DNA of 64,000 nt from Plotosus lineatus (GCA_024760905.1 CM045733.1:40018501-40082500); one strand, 5' to 3'. Shown: positions 48,201 through 61,532, counted from the stretch's first letter. Notes: generated by a model not told the origin, from the sequence alone. Translations and numbers: made by a program.

Positions 48201-48303
48201 GATAGTTGATGTAAGAGAAGAAGCTGCAGAGGATAGGGTGAGATGGAGGCAGATGATTCGATGTGGCGACCCCTGAAGGGAACAGCCGGAAGGAAAAGAG
48301 GAA
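45288..48303 (+). mobile_element. RTE-A non-LTR retrotransposon inside family Y
   Basis: Flanks GGCCTTGTTTTGCGGCA (45271-45287) and GGCCTTGTTTTGTGGCA (48304-48320) are the target duplication, one mismatch. It starts ATGCAGCCGTAACGG and ends with the family 3' terminus, at 3016 bp. Confidence 0.94.
45577..48276 (+). pseudogene. RTE-A polyprotein, many lesions, RT catalytic Asp lost
   Basis: The order of domains is as in the other copies: GTLNVGTMTGKGRDLVDMMQ (45600), endonuclease fragments, GSALSPFLFA and the C-terminal IRCGDP at 48276. The RT catalytic box reads FAND (47532-47543) instead of FADD, so the first of the paired Asp codons has become Asn. A deletion near 46970-46985 removes part of the RT start, a second lies near 47160, and several frameshifts and stops are present. 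Confidence 0.88.
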
Positions 48304-48450
48304 GGCCTTGTTTTGTGGCATTTTCCTTAACTTTTTCCCCTCTTCTGTCATAATGTCCTTATTTTTAATTTGATGAATATTTAAAAAAAATTAACTGTGA
48401 TACACTGAAGCAGCATGAATTGAATTGCAAAGTAGCGAGGAATCCCTGTA

Positions 48451-48846
48451 TATATAGTGGATCTGTGTGTGTTCCATTTTTATTTATTTGCAAGCTAAAT
48501 TAGCACGCTAGTCCAAAAGAGAGCTTACACTTTAAGAAAACAACTGAGAAGAATTGACTTGAAATGCCTCAAGCTAAAAGTTAGCACATGAACCCATCCC
48601 CATCTGAACAGGCGTTCTTCTGTTCCGTTTCACAACACTGCGCTAACTGATGGAATTATTTTCTTCCATTTCGATTCGGAAGCTAATCAGCTTTACTTTG
48701 CTCAACTCCAAGCAAGTTATTATCCTTCCATGCTGCAAATCCTCTTCAGATGCCATCTGAAATTGTTACAAGACCTCAACGACAGCTCAGCTCAAGCTTT
48801 ATACCACCTTTTTGAATAGAAAAAAATATATGATTCGCATATTATT

Positions 48847-48880
<34 letters not shown>

Positions 48881-49246
48881 CATTGAAACATGCTGTGCTT
48901 AACGAAAGCACTGCGGTAAACTATTTTACTAGAATTCCTATTTTCTGATTAAACAACAAACATGTTCCTGCTTCAAAACCAGCATTGTATAACTTACATT
49001 TGACTAGTCAATCACAAACCTTTTAGGATTAGCTATCTTAGCCACAATACAAAATGTCTTGTTTAATTAACATTAGAATAGCTTAAATAACATCACCAAT
49101 AGTTGACTTTATAGTAGTACTATAGCTCGTGCTGATAATTGAGGTTCGCTTTTAGCTTGCATTCTGTGTAAAACTCAGATTCACAATACTGATTAACTCA
49201 GCAAGAATAGGCTGATCTAAATACAATTGAAGCATTATCCGAGGTA
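48451..49246. other. Unassigned; A-run at 48852-48880
   Basis: No gene recognised. Confidence 0.5.
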
Positions 49247-49600
49247 GGGGAGCCATGGTGGTGTAGTAGTTAGCCCATCCGCCTCAGCAAGGAAGGTCCT
49301 GGATTTGATTATCAGCTCCGGTAAATGCATGTTCTACCCAAGCTTGGGTTTCCGCCAAGTACTCCAGTTTCCTCCCACATTCCAATAAAACAAACAAAAA
49401 ACAACAACAACAAAAAAATCATATATAGCAAGCTAATTGGCTGTTCCAAACCGCACCAGGTGTGACTGTGACTGTAAATGGTTGTGTTAGTGTTGGCCCT
49501 GCGATGGCCTGGAGAGCTGTCCAGGGTGTATCTTGTCCCTGGCAAGAGTCAGATGACATGAGCAACAGCCTCCCTGTGACCCTAAGCTTTGCTCGCAATA
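49247..49600 (+). mobile_element. SINE-2 copy, full but diverged
   Basis: Head GCCATGGTGGTGTAGTAGTT, then AGGTCCTGGATTTGATTATC, TTTCCTCCCACATTCC, an A/CAA-rich insertion, TAATTGGCTGTTCCAAACCG and GAGAGCTGTCCAGGGTGTA. The tail is degenerate. Confidence 0.8.
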
Positions 49601-49734
49601 GAGTATACATTGACTTACTTTGACTTATCTCGGGTGCCAGTCCTCTTCTGCCACCCGAACAACCATGGCTGCCCAGAAGCTCCTGTTCTGCATAGCCTTC
49701 CCCATACCATCAACCTGTAGACCAGTGTCTCTTT

Positions 49735-50018
49735 GCATGTTTGATTTGGAAAAGGTTTTAACGTTGGATGCCCTTCCTGACACAACCCTTGAGCAAGGGA
49801 CAGAAACATGCTTACAGCTATGCAGCTACTCTTTACGAAAGTCAGCAATGGTTCTTTTACATAGCCTCTCACCATAGACAGTGAGAGACATGGCCTGCCT
49901 TTGATAACCCAGTTAGCTGCACTGGGGGACAATGACAACCTTGTGGAGAGTGAGACTCGAACCCCCAAGCTTAGGATCAGCGATTCAGCACCCTATACCA
50001 CCAGGCCACCACTGCCCA
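49735..50018 (-). mobile_element. SINE-1 copy, 3' truncated
   Basis: Inverse body and head ending CCACCAGGCCACCACTGCCCA at 50018. The RTE-A-like block is present (GATGCCCTTCCTGACAC), but the RTE-A terminus is missing. It is directly abutted by the next SINE-1. Confidence 0.82.
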
Positions 50019-50795
<777 letters not shown>

Positions 50796-52212
50796 TACTA
50801 CCATTCAAACGTTTAGTGCCACATAGCAAAGTTCATATTTTCCATTGAAAAACAAACTTACATGCATCAACTGAGTTGCAAAATGAACATGAAATGTGGT
50901 CAAGATTAAAAATAATTATTTTTACTTAAAATTAAAGGTTTTGTTTTTCATTTTATCATTGATCCTCTATTTGCAGATATTACAGTCTTGCAGAGGTTTT
51001 GCATTCCAATTGCTCCCACACCAGCACAATCGGGTTGACATCATGTGACTGCAGTGGTCACTCAATTATTGCTAGAATACCAGCTGACTGCTTCTTCTCT
51101 AAATAGTTCTTACAAAGTTTGGAGTTTTGTCCTGTTGTAGGGGGTCACTGTGCAGGGTAAGGCATGGCCTTGAAAAATGGAGTGATATTCTTTTTACATA
51201 AGATCCTTTCCCCTCATACAACTCTTCTACTTTACCATCACCGAAGCACCCCCAGACCACCACATCTACCCAACCATGTTTGACAGACGGCATCAAGTAC
51301 TACTTCAGCATCTTTTCATTTGCTTAACACCTTATAACTGTTCTTTGTGATATGAATACCCAACTTAGATTTATTTATCCATTTATACACCTCCCCCCCT
51401 CAGGTCTCGCTTCACAATATCTGTGTTCTGTTGCCCATTTTAATCTTTCTCATTCTTAATTGTGCAGTCTCATCTATGACTTTTCCATTGCATTTTTTTC
51501 TTTGCAACTTTCTTTGCTGGCATCCAGAAGTCACCTTTTCACTGTTGAATTTGAGACTAGTATTTTGCAGTTAGTATGAAATGAAGCTGTCAGCTCAGGA
51601 TCTCTCAAACTACAGACTGTGATATCCTACTCTTTTTTGTACCAGGGCCTTCCTCATCTATTTTTATCCTGGTTAGAGTTAATAGGTGCTGTTCTGTGAA
51701 AAGAACACCATTGATATCTTCACTATGATATCTTCAGTTTTTTTGGCAACTCCTTGTACGAGATTAAATTAATTTCTCAGAACAAATATAGAATAATGAA
51801 TTTCAGGAAAAAAAAAAAAAAGTTTGTTTTCTGGTCATTTTAAGTTTATGATCAAAGCAGCAAATGATTCTCCAGATATACAACTAGTCCAAAGAAGAGA
51901 ATTTTTATTTATTTGTTGATCAGCATCAGATTCTTCATCTGTGCTGACATAATTGCAAAATGGTTCTATGATGACTAGTTAGCTTTCTAATGTGACAAAC
52001 TTGGATTATGTAACACAAGGTATGTGAATACTGTTGTGGTAATTATTGAAAATGGGGCCGTGTACATCTCTGCATTCATTACTTTAAAATACAGTCGTGT
52101 TCACCAATATTATTCCGTTACAACATTAATAGAGTCTCGGCTGTCTTTCTGTGAAATTTTCTTTTCTTTCAAAAGTAAGGAAAGTGACCCCAAACCTTTG
52201 AATGGAAATGTA
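50796..52212 (-). mobile_element. Tc1-like transposon with degraded TIRs and transposase
   Basis: The left end TACTACCATTCAAACGTTT and the right end, inverted CCATTCAAAGGTTTGGGGTCA, are versions of the common fish Tc1 terminus. Length is 1.4 kb. On the minus strand, MPSVKHGWVDVVVWGCFGDGK (about 51235-51293) matches the core MP-VKHGGGSVMVWGCFSGGK of Tc1-type transposases, followed by LHSDPLQQDKTPNFVRT (cf. LQQDNDPKHTS), where the expected N-D-P-K-H is lost. Many stops. Confidence 0.85.
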
Positions 52213-52315
52213 TGTGAAGCATTATTAGGTTTTTTCCAAATGTTAGGCTGACCTAAAAACAAAATATTTATTTTTTTAAACATTACATATCTCTCTCGCT
52301 CATATTTGGCTTTTA

Positions 52316-53214
<899 letters not shown>

Positions 53215-53459
53215 CAGGGATCTCTCGCTACTTTGCGCTTCAATTCAGCCGGCTTCAGTGCATCACATTTTTTTTGTTTGTTTTTCATATTCTACAAATT
53301 AAAAAATAAGGAAATTAAGGAAGAATAGGGGAAAAGGTTCAGGAAAGTGACACAAAACAAGGCCAATTATGCAAAAAAAAAAAACACGCAAACAAACAAA
53401 CAAACAAAAACAAAACAAAAAACCATACCCAATTAACCGTGGAAAGTGAGGGATCCCTG
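53215..53459 (-). mobile_element. Tigger/pogo-like miniature element, family Y, short copy
   Basis: The ends are CAGGGATCTCTCGCTACTTT and, inverted, CAGGGATCCCTCACTTTCCA. TA lies on the right (53460-53461). It lies inverted relative to 44944-48448 and is internally deleted. Confidence 0.85.
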
Positions 53460-53584
53460 TACTTATGAGGGACAAGTGGCCCTTGGTAAACAACAACAGA
53501 AAGACCACCAACAACAATGATGAACTAATTGAATCACTGAATCTTTTTCGGTGTGACCACGATTCACTTCTGCTTCATAAGTAG

Positions 53585-53935
53585 ATCAAACATTGATCAA
53601 CTTCTGAGGGTGAAGTGAATCATTGTAATCTCTAAAATATGCACTGGTATAAGTACTGATCCATTTGTGAGGGTGAAGTGAATACTGTATCCTCATCAAC
53701 AAAAGACCGAGAGATTCAAACACTTATTCGGTTGTAATGGAAAAGTTATGAACAAAAAGATTCAATGAGTCAAAACTGAATCAGTTATAAGGGTAAAGTA
53801 ATGGTTATGACTAAATTGATTCTCATATTCATAAACTGATCCATATGTAACGGTGAAGTGAATCACTGCAGTGGAAGACTGCCATTGATAATTTATTCTT
53901 CATTAATAATTTATTCTTCATTAATAATTTATTCA
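53585..53935. repeat. Degenerate approximately 60-bp tandem repeat plus an 18-bp tandem
   Basis: The motif CTGATCCATNTGTGAGGGTG, AAGTGAATCACTG recurs at about 53591, 53655, 53777 and 53832 with substitutions. At 53885-53935 a unit like TTCATTAATAATTTATTC follows in about three near-identical copies. Confidence 0.65.
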
Positions 53936-54033
53936 TCTTTGTGACTGAATTACTAGAAAATAAAGCACAGTTTCTGGAAAGCGTTTTCTTGGAACATCTG
54001 GATTTTTTTTCTGTTTTACTTAGAAGGGGATGG

Positions 54034-54626
54034 GAGGTCAGTGCTGGCCTGGTGGTACAGGGCGCTGGATCGCTGATCCTAAAGTTGGGGGTTTGAGTCC
54101 CACTCTCCACAAGGTTGCCACCGTCCCCCAGTGCAGCTAACTGGGTTATCAAAGGCGAGCCATGTCTCTCACTATCTGTGGTGAGAGGTTCATGTAAAAG
54201 AACCATTGCTGTCTGTCTTCCTTTCGGCTTTTTCCCTTTTACTCGGGAGTCGCCACAGCGAATCATCTGATTCGCACGTTTGATTTGGCAGGGGTTTTTA
54301 CGGCGGATGCCCTTCCTGTCACAACCCTTATTAGCAAGGGACAGAAACACGCTAACGACTTTGCAGCTAATCTTTATGAAAGTCAGCAATGGTTCTTTTA
54401 CATGCCTCTCACCATAGACAGTGACAGACATGGCCCGCCTTTGATAACCCAGTTAGCATGGCTGGCTTTCATAAAAAGTAGCTGCAAAGCAGTCAGCATG
54501 TTTCTCTCCCTTGCTAAAGGGTTGCGTTGGGAAGGGCATCCGATGTAGAAACCTATACCAAATCAAACATGCGAATCATTCGCTGTGGCGACCCCTGATA
54601 AAGGGGAAAAGCTGAAAGGAAAGCTC
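54034..54626 (+). mobile_element. SINE-1 copy split by a second, inverted SINE-1
   Basis: The outer copy is flanked by ACTTAGAAGGGGATGG (54018-54033) and ACTTAGAAGAGGATGG (54627-54642). Its head and body run to AACCATTGCT at 54210 and resume at about 54457 with ATGGCTGGCTTTCATAAAAA. They then run through the RTE-A-like block to the terminus CGCTGTGGCGACCCCTGAT and AAAGGGGAAAAGCTGAAAGG. Confidence 0.9.
54211..54456 (-). mobile_element. SINE-1, 5' truncated, nested inside another SINE-1
   Basis: It starts (inverse) with the (GTCT) tail and TTCCTTTCGGCTTTTTCCC and runs through the RTE-A-like block and body to GATAACCCAGTTAGC. The tRNA head is missing. Flanks ACCATTGCT and GCATGGCT look like a diverged duplication. 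Confidence 0.88.
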
Positions 54627-54642
54627 ACTTAGAAGAGGATGG

Positions 54643-54790
54643 CATGCTCTCAATAGTTTCTTTCCTTACTTCATCCACTTCAGTTTACCTGCCCGCCCAC
54701 CTTTCACTGAAAATAACAATCTCGATTTGTATCTCTTACACACATTGCCACAGTAAAGACCCTGCAATGGACATGCACCCCACATATCTC

Positions 54791-54829
<39 letters not shown>

Positions 54830-55616
54830 GGATAAGCGGGATATCGCATTGCTCTACTGACACTGCAGCAAATCGCTCCAAGGGGACTCATCCCTTCACA
54901 CCTTTAATGTCACTGTCAATTTTTCCTTTCACAAGAAAAAGACAAATCTATCACCTTGTTTTTTTTTTTTTCTTCTCTGGATTAAGATTTTTTTGAACCC
55001 AAATGAGCTTTCAAAATCAATTAGCAGTTTTACTATCCTGTAATTTTTGAAGTATGGTTTTGGTTGATTGAGGTTATATTGGGGCTGGGGTTAGTGCATG
55101 GCTTATGTAACTTTGTCACCTAGATCTAATTTGATTAACACAATTTACAATCCACCACCTGAAAAAAAGACAGTACTCAGCTGATACTCTCAAGTGTACA
55201 GAGGAGAAATATCTCTTTGCATTTTAGCATGCCAATACTTAAGCACGATAAGATCAGGTTGTGCAGTTTGTAGTTAAACAGATAGATAACAATCTTTAAT
55301 TTTACATGTTCATAATAAAATGGTGATATGAAGCAAAACTGGATTAGACAGAGGATTAGCAAAAAAATAACAATAGCAGAAAAGAGCGAGCAAGACTTAT
55401 GCCTCATTCATGACAGCCGGAGATCATAGTGCAACTTTACCACAATGTTCTTGTTCCGTGGTCCAGATTTTTTTTTTGGTGTGATTAAGGTCTTAAAAGA
55501 CTCATCAATTGTCTGTTGTGGAGACCGTCAAAGAAAATGAGCCCCTCTCACAGTTTGACTGCCAAAAGACAGTGCTGTTGCACTTGAATCCAATTGAGTA
55601 GTGAATGACCTTCACT

Positions 55617-55660
<44 letters not shown>

Positions 55661-55802
55661 GCTGGATCGTTCACTTGCTCTCTGTCTCTCTCGCTCTCTC
55701 CTGTTCCCTCAGGAGATTACCCTTAAGACTGGTCATCATATTTAAGGGTAATGTGAAAAGCTAAAGCCAGAAACTCATTTCTTTGGTAATTCAAAGTCCA
55801 TG

Positions 55803-55862
<60 letters not shown>

Positions 55863-56124
55863 CCTCTCCCCATCTCTCCATTCTCTCTTATTCAGCTGTA
55901 TTTGACGCTCCTAAAGATGCATCTTCTGTAGGTTTGTGAACAAAATGTTTTTTGATCAATATTCATGTTAGAGATGTAAAGTATGAGTTAACTTTTAATG
56001 TGTATTGGATACAGCACACTGAAAAAAACAAAAAAAACAGCCTACTTATTTTAAAGAATTTAGAATCGAAAGCTTTACATGCGTGTTATTTTTGATTTTA
56101 CTCCAGTTTGGCGTTAACATCATT
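54643..56124. other. Unassigned; CT microsatellites
   Basis: (CT)n arrays at 54786-54829, 55619-55658 and 55807-55870. The segment 55480-55615 is not obviously repetitive and shares a motif with 58340-58435 and 60160-60235 (see findings). No gene is recognised. Confidence 0.5.
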
Positions 56125-56250
56125 CATTCATTCATTCTTGAACCGCTTAACCCAATGAAGGTTGCAGGAAGGCTAGCGCCCACCTCAGTCAACTCTGATT
56201 GAAGGCTCAGTACACCCTGGACAGGTCACCAGGTCATCGCAGTTTATGAC
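56125..56250 (-). mobile_element. SINE-2-type tail fragment
   Basis: Inverse tail CATTCATTCATTCATTCTTG, GAACCGCTTAACCC, GCTAGCGCCCACCTCAG and TACACCCTGGACAGGTCACC. Confidence 0.75.
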
Positions 56251-58494
56251 AGTAATAAATTGCTATTTTTTTCCACTGTCACCCTGATGCTTGGTGGCCT
56301 CTCCATCTCCTCCTACTGCCCACAGTGACACTGTAATATAATGATCCTAATATTTATGAAGCAGTTTTACACAAAGGCTTTTGGGGTAAATCACTATACA
56401 TACTTAATTTGTTGATGAAAGCTGATATTTCTGATAAATTGTGATATTTGTTTGAAGATGAATGATGATATCAATGATTACATCATAATAATGATAATTT
56501 ATTGATATTTCTGCCAGTTCTAATAACACGTTTTGTCAAGAAAGTGAAGAGAAATGTTTCCAGCAATTAGCCATATTAGCAGTTCCCTACCTGCAGTTCA
56601 CTTTTTTCACTCCATTTTATTTATTAATGACACATGGACAAGTCCACAAAGTTTGAGCTTTTTTTTTTTTTTTTAACTGACTATTTAGCCACAGTAACTA
56701 TGTAGGGAAAAAAGTTACCAAAGTATGTTTTTAGCTGATAGACTACGCCTGTGTCAAAATTTTTTTGTCCCTTTCCTTCGAGTCGTGACATTCTGTAATG
56801 ACGCAATGAAGCGCAAACGGAGAAAATCTGTAGCTCCAGCAGCGCACCTGAAGGAGAAGTGAGTGGCATCTTATCATACATAAGCATGTTGCAAGTGTTT
56901 GCGAGTCACATCACCACACATATACACAGGCCTCCTTATCCACACTCAAATTCCTCTTCCTGCTTATTCAGTGCATTGAGAATTATCTAAAAAAAAAAAA
57001 AAAAAACTACAGGGATACCAAAATAAATAAGAAACTCACATCAGCAAATGTCTCATGGTTGGTTTTTGTGAACTGAGACTTTTTACAGTATAATTAAAAC
57101 ATGTAAATGGTGGACGAAAAAGTAAAACATCTCCAGACTTTAAAATGTAAATGGATTTGGTTCTTGTCAGCCCATAATTTTCATATTAATTTGGACTTTC
57201 ATGAGTTTCGACTGGAATTTTAATTTTCAGCTAACACCATTCAAAGTTGATGCGATGTGTGGATTTTATGTTTGAGTTGTTACCGATTAGCGAACAAATT
57301 AATGCGCAAGATTTTGCAGTAACTTTTATGATTATTTTATTACATTCATATTTTTTCCCCAGTAAATAACAAGTAAAACATCTTCCTGTCCCACTTAATT
57401 CACAGCTGTTTTACATTGGTCATTAACATTAATTAAACCATGCATATCTCAATAAAATTTGCTTCACAAAATCTGAGTGTGGCTATCTTCGGGTTAACAA
57501 AGAGGCAGGGCTCTTTACATAAGCCAACATTGAGTTGTAAGTACCATATGGCCGTCTCCATCAAACACTGGGCTCTGGGCTGGCTAATCATTTGCGTTTT
57601 TAAATAATATGTGATGAAAAAAATCAAATTATTGAGGAAAACATTGTTATTTTTTTAAAAGCTGCTCTTTTTAAACATGGGTCGATTAGGAAATAAGGTT
57701 TCTTGCTAATGTCATGGATCACTGATCACTAAGACCTGCCCAATTTCCACCGACTGTCTTAGCTGGCAAAGCTATGCTCCTGTTTCTTGCTTGCTTTTTA
57801 AGTACTACTAGTATGGGGTTAAAGTCAAATATGAGATATATACATATACATGATACTAGACCATTAATTGAGAAATATCAACTTTAGATTCACATTCATG
57901 GTAAATAAACCATTGCAAAAGAACAAAAAAGTGTTTATTTTGGCTACTTTTGGCTAATTAATAGCTCGCAACATGTCATCCATATCATAAAATAGACTAC
58001 CAAACTGACTTACCTAAGCTCCAACCAACAAGCCAGATCTCGTTAAGCATATACAGTATTAAGAAACGATGTGAATATTATTTTTACAACTATCACTATA
58101 CAGCATTATTACTTTTTAAAATTAATTAATTCAACTGCTCGTGATCGCAAACATTTGTGAGCCTTTAGGCTCCTTCCCCTCTGTTTCACATGTTTGCGGA
58201 AGCAGAATTGGATGTGAAGATATGGATTTGGTTCCACCATATTTTCTGTACAAGCAGAAAACTTGATATTTTCCCTCCATATTACAGAAAATGATGTTTA
58301 CACTGACTCAAAACTGAACTATGAATTTTCCTTCTGAGCAGCTTTCGTTTGAGTGCTGTAATCAGATTTCAAGAGCTATTGAGTAGAGTGCGACCTTCAG
58401 TGAGTCACATGAGTCAACAGAATTAATTTAAAATGAATCAAGTTTAGTGAGACAGGAATTTGTATCCTCAACCAGCAGCACTGAAATATATTTA
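56251..58494. other. Unassigned intergenic sequence downstream of ntrk3
   Basis: AT-rich with a T-run (56660-56674) and an A-run (56989-57006). A short plus-strand frame at 56810-56863 ends at a GTGAGT donor-like site. No protein is recognised. Confidence 0.45.
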
Positions 58495-58968
58495 GAGGGA
58501 TCCCCTCACTTTCTGCGGTTAATTGGGACCGAGGTCCCCCCGTAACCACCGAAATCCACGAAGTAAGATCACCCCCCAACCCCACTCTGACTGGTGTATA
58601 CGTACATGTATATGTGTATATAATGTCAATAAATACATCCAATGCTATAAATGCTTATAATAACAATTAAACAATTAAACAATTAAAAAATAATGCATAT
58701 GATGTAAATAAAATATAAATACACACACATACAGACACACAGATGTGCACCTCACAAAAATATAAATAGTTTTGATGGGAAATTTTGGGTTGGTTTTTGT
58801 TTTGTGCTTGTTTAGGGTTTTTTAATTTTTTTAAATTTTTATCAGAATTGGCCTCGTTTTTGTGACATTTTACTTTTAACTTAACTTTTTCTCCTATTCT
58901 TCCTTAATTTCCTTATTTGATGCCCTGAATCCACATGAATTGAAGCATAAAGTAGCGAGAGATCCCTG
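58495..58968 (+). mobile_element. Tigger/pogo-like miniature element, family Y, intact-length copy
   Basis: The ends are GAGGGATCCCCTCACTTTC and, inverted, CAGGGATCTCTCGCTACTTT. TA lies on both sides (58493-58494 and 58969-58970). It is 474 bp and is the uninterrupted counterpart of 44944-48448. Confidence 0.88.
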
Positions 58969-58970
58969 TA

Positions 58971-59339
58971 TATATTTATGAATGTATTTAATTGTTTATA
59001 AATAAAATGATTGTAAAGGTTTTGTAAATTTACCCTCAGCACTGAGTCTAGTTCCAGCCAAGTTCGAAAATATACTACAGTAGCGTAAACAAGACATGGA
59101 GCAGGGCGGAACTGGGAAAATGTCATTTGAAAGTTAGCAGTGAGAAGAAGACTGACTGTATTAGATTATGAAATTAGCATTGTCTTTTTGATAAAAAAAA
59201 AAAAAAAAAAAAAAACTAAATAAAGTCAGAATGCTGAATTCTGGCAAGTCAACTTCACATTAGCATGGATCCTGTAGTGGTCAGGATGACTTTAAACAAT
59301 AAATAGCATTTTGAGTATTGAGCATTTGAGCATTTACAG

Positions 59340-59342
<3 letters not shown>
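58971..59342. other. Unassigned; A-run at 59192-59216
   Basis: No gene recognised. Confidence 0.5.
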
Positions 59343-59430
<88 letters not shown>

Positions 59431-59431
59431 A
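59343..59431. repeat. (TA)n microsatellite with interruptions
   Basis: TA array with single C and G interruptions, followed by a T-run. Confidence 0.95.
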
Positions 59432-59574
59432 ACTTTTTTTTTTTTTTTTTATTGTAGATTTTGTCGATATTAAGACTAGATGTGCTTCATCATATGAGAG
59501 TTACACTATATATTTTGCAATTAAAATTCTCATTCATGTCTGCGTACTGCTTTTGGGACGTTATCTAGCTCATT

Positions 59575-59890
59575 ATTAATGGTCAACGGGAATACTTTAG
59601 CCTATCTGAACTGACTCTGAGCAAAGGTGAGCTACATCCTGAACAGCTCACAAGTCCATTGGCAGGCAACACACAAAGCCATTCACACCGAGGTGCAGCT
59701 TGGAACAGCCAATTAGCCAATTGCATGTCTTTGGACTGTCAGAAGAAACTGATATACCTGGATGAAACAGAAGCATTAACAGAAGCACAAGGAGAAAATG
59801 GAACTCAATATTAAATTGCAGGCATCAAACCCAGGATTGTCTTGTTTTATTGGACATGCTAGCCACTAGGCCACTATGCCAACCCAGTGT
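59575..59890 (-). mobile_element. SINE-2 copy, diverged
   Basis: The body GCTTGGAACAGCCAATTAGC and GTCTTTGGACTGTCAGAAG is followed by the inverse head GGCATCAAACCCAGGATTG, CCACTAGGCCACTATGCC. The tail is partly lost. Confidence 0.78.
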
Positions 59891-60248
59891 ACAGCAAAGC
59901 AAAATTTCTTTTGTATGTATCATTAATTGGTGTGCAATTTATTTAGAAATGCTTGCATTGCATTATTCAAAACTGTATCAATTTTGGGGATTTATAATTA
60001 AAAATATATAGAGAGTCTGGCTTCAAATGCTTCACTGGTTTTCCGCTCAATTACACAGTGTTTACTCACAAATCAAAAAGGTGTGGCCAAATCAAGGTTG
60101 GGCTACTTACTGGAACCTACCGTCGACCAAGCGAATATTTTCTGTTCCTTTTATGTCCAGGCACTGTAATCAGATTAATCATCAGAGTGCTATTGAACGA
60201 GGCATAACCTCCAATGAGTTGCATGAGTCAGCAAAATGCCACCGGGGT
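59891..60248. other. Possible conserved non-coding segment before a (GT)n array
   Basis: 60060-60240 is complex, non-repetitive sequence. It shares a diverged motif with 58340-58435. No gene. Confidence 0.35.

Positions 60249-60307
<59 letters not shown>
60249..60307. repeat. (GT)n microsatellite
   Basis: About 29 units. Confidence 0.95.
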
Positions 60308-60310
<3 letters not shown>

Positions 60311-61532
60311 GGGTGACTTAATGAGAGAAAAAGAGTAAAAAAGCCAGAAAGAGACGGAAAGCGAGCATGATGTTGTTTTTCTCATTAGAGTAAAACACCT
60401 TCAGCATCGTCCTTGTGACCTCGTGTAAATCCCGCTCTATGCTGCAGAATAATCGCGCCTGATTTTGAGGCAGATTATCTCAGCTACACTTCTGATTTTT
60501 ATCCTGGTTTTAACTCATTATCATTTCGGATTATTCTGCGCAAAAAGACACTACAGTCTTTCCAGGCGTTAAGAATATTCAATCTGCAATAAATGACCAG
60601 TAGAATGATGTCCAACAGATGAAAATACTAGAATTACAGAGAGTTATTATTACAGTTATAATTACAGAGAGTTTTCACCCCACGTCCAAATGTAGAAATA
60701 TGAAAATCAGGTTCAAATTCCAAATGAAATAAAGTTGAGCCCAAATTATGTTTGGTTACAAGCTTATAAAATTCATTTTTAAGTTTTTAAATATAAAAAA
60801 CTGCAATGACTTCAAAGATATTTTGAAATGCAGTTTAGAAATTTGTTTCATCCACAAAACAAATAATAATCTAATATGAAATCACTTTGCATTTGGAGCT
60901 TTTTTCTTTCTTTCTTTTTTTTTTTTTTTTAACAAGTTCATTTATGAAATCCAACAAAATCCACATTATTTGTTTTATGTTTAATGAAATATGTGTGTGA
61001 CCAACTTGCTAAATATCATTAGTAAAAATGCTTTCTTCTACAGGTTGTGGTTATGAGTGAGAACGAACATATCAACATGCTAATGCTAACTCTCAAACAT
61101 TTATAATTGATTAATGAACCTCTTAACTTGGTTAACTTAAGACTTACAACCAAGCTACTGGTGTTTTGCAGTTAACGTATTAACGTAGTACTGTATTCTT
61201 GGCGTATATAGTCAGCTAAGTAGCAACAGCTGTTAGTGGTAACAATCCTAGCATTTTAAATCCTGGAACATCTTTATAAACAACTTGGAGATTTAAACAA
61301 CAAGTTGCTAAGTTCCACCTGATACAACTATCAGAAAATTATCACGCAAATGATGCAAAAAAGTCATAATGTAGAAATGCTTAGATGTTTCTTTATTTAT
61401 AGTAAATACGCTAAATTATAATTATAATGATACTTTTTTAAATTAATTTAATATGTATTAAATATTGTATGTTACTCTTTATTTTAAATATTTCAGATTA
61501 GCTGTCTGAAATTATATATTTTACATAAATAG
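60308..61532. other. Unassigned; possible conserved non-coding block at about 60380-60570
   Basis: 60380-60570 is balanced in composition, lacks repeats and contains an 11-bp perfect inverted repeat GCAGAATAATC (60444-60454 and 60529-60539). The remainder is AT-rich. No gene. Confidence 0.35.

Larger units (their letters stand above)
44944..48448 (+). mobile_element. Tigger/pogo-like miniature element, family Y, split by an RTE-A insertion
   Basis: The ends are CAGGGATCCCTCACTTTCCG and, inverted, CAGGGATTCCTCGCTACTTT. TA lies on both sides (44942-44943 and 48449-48450). Removing the RTE-A insertion and one copy of its duplication leaves about 472 bp, matching the uninterrupted relative at 58495-58968 (474 bp). 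Confidence 0.9.
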
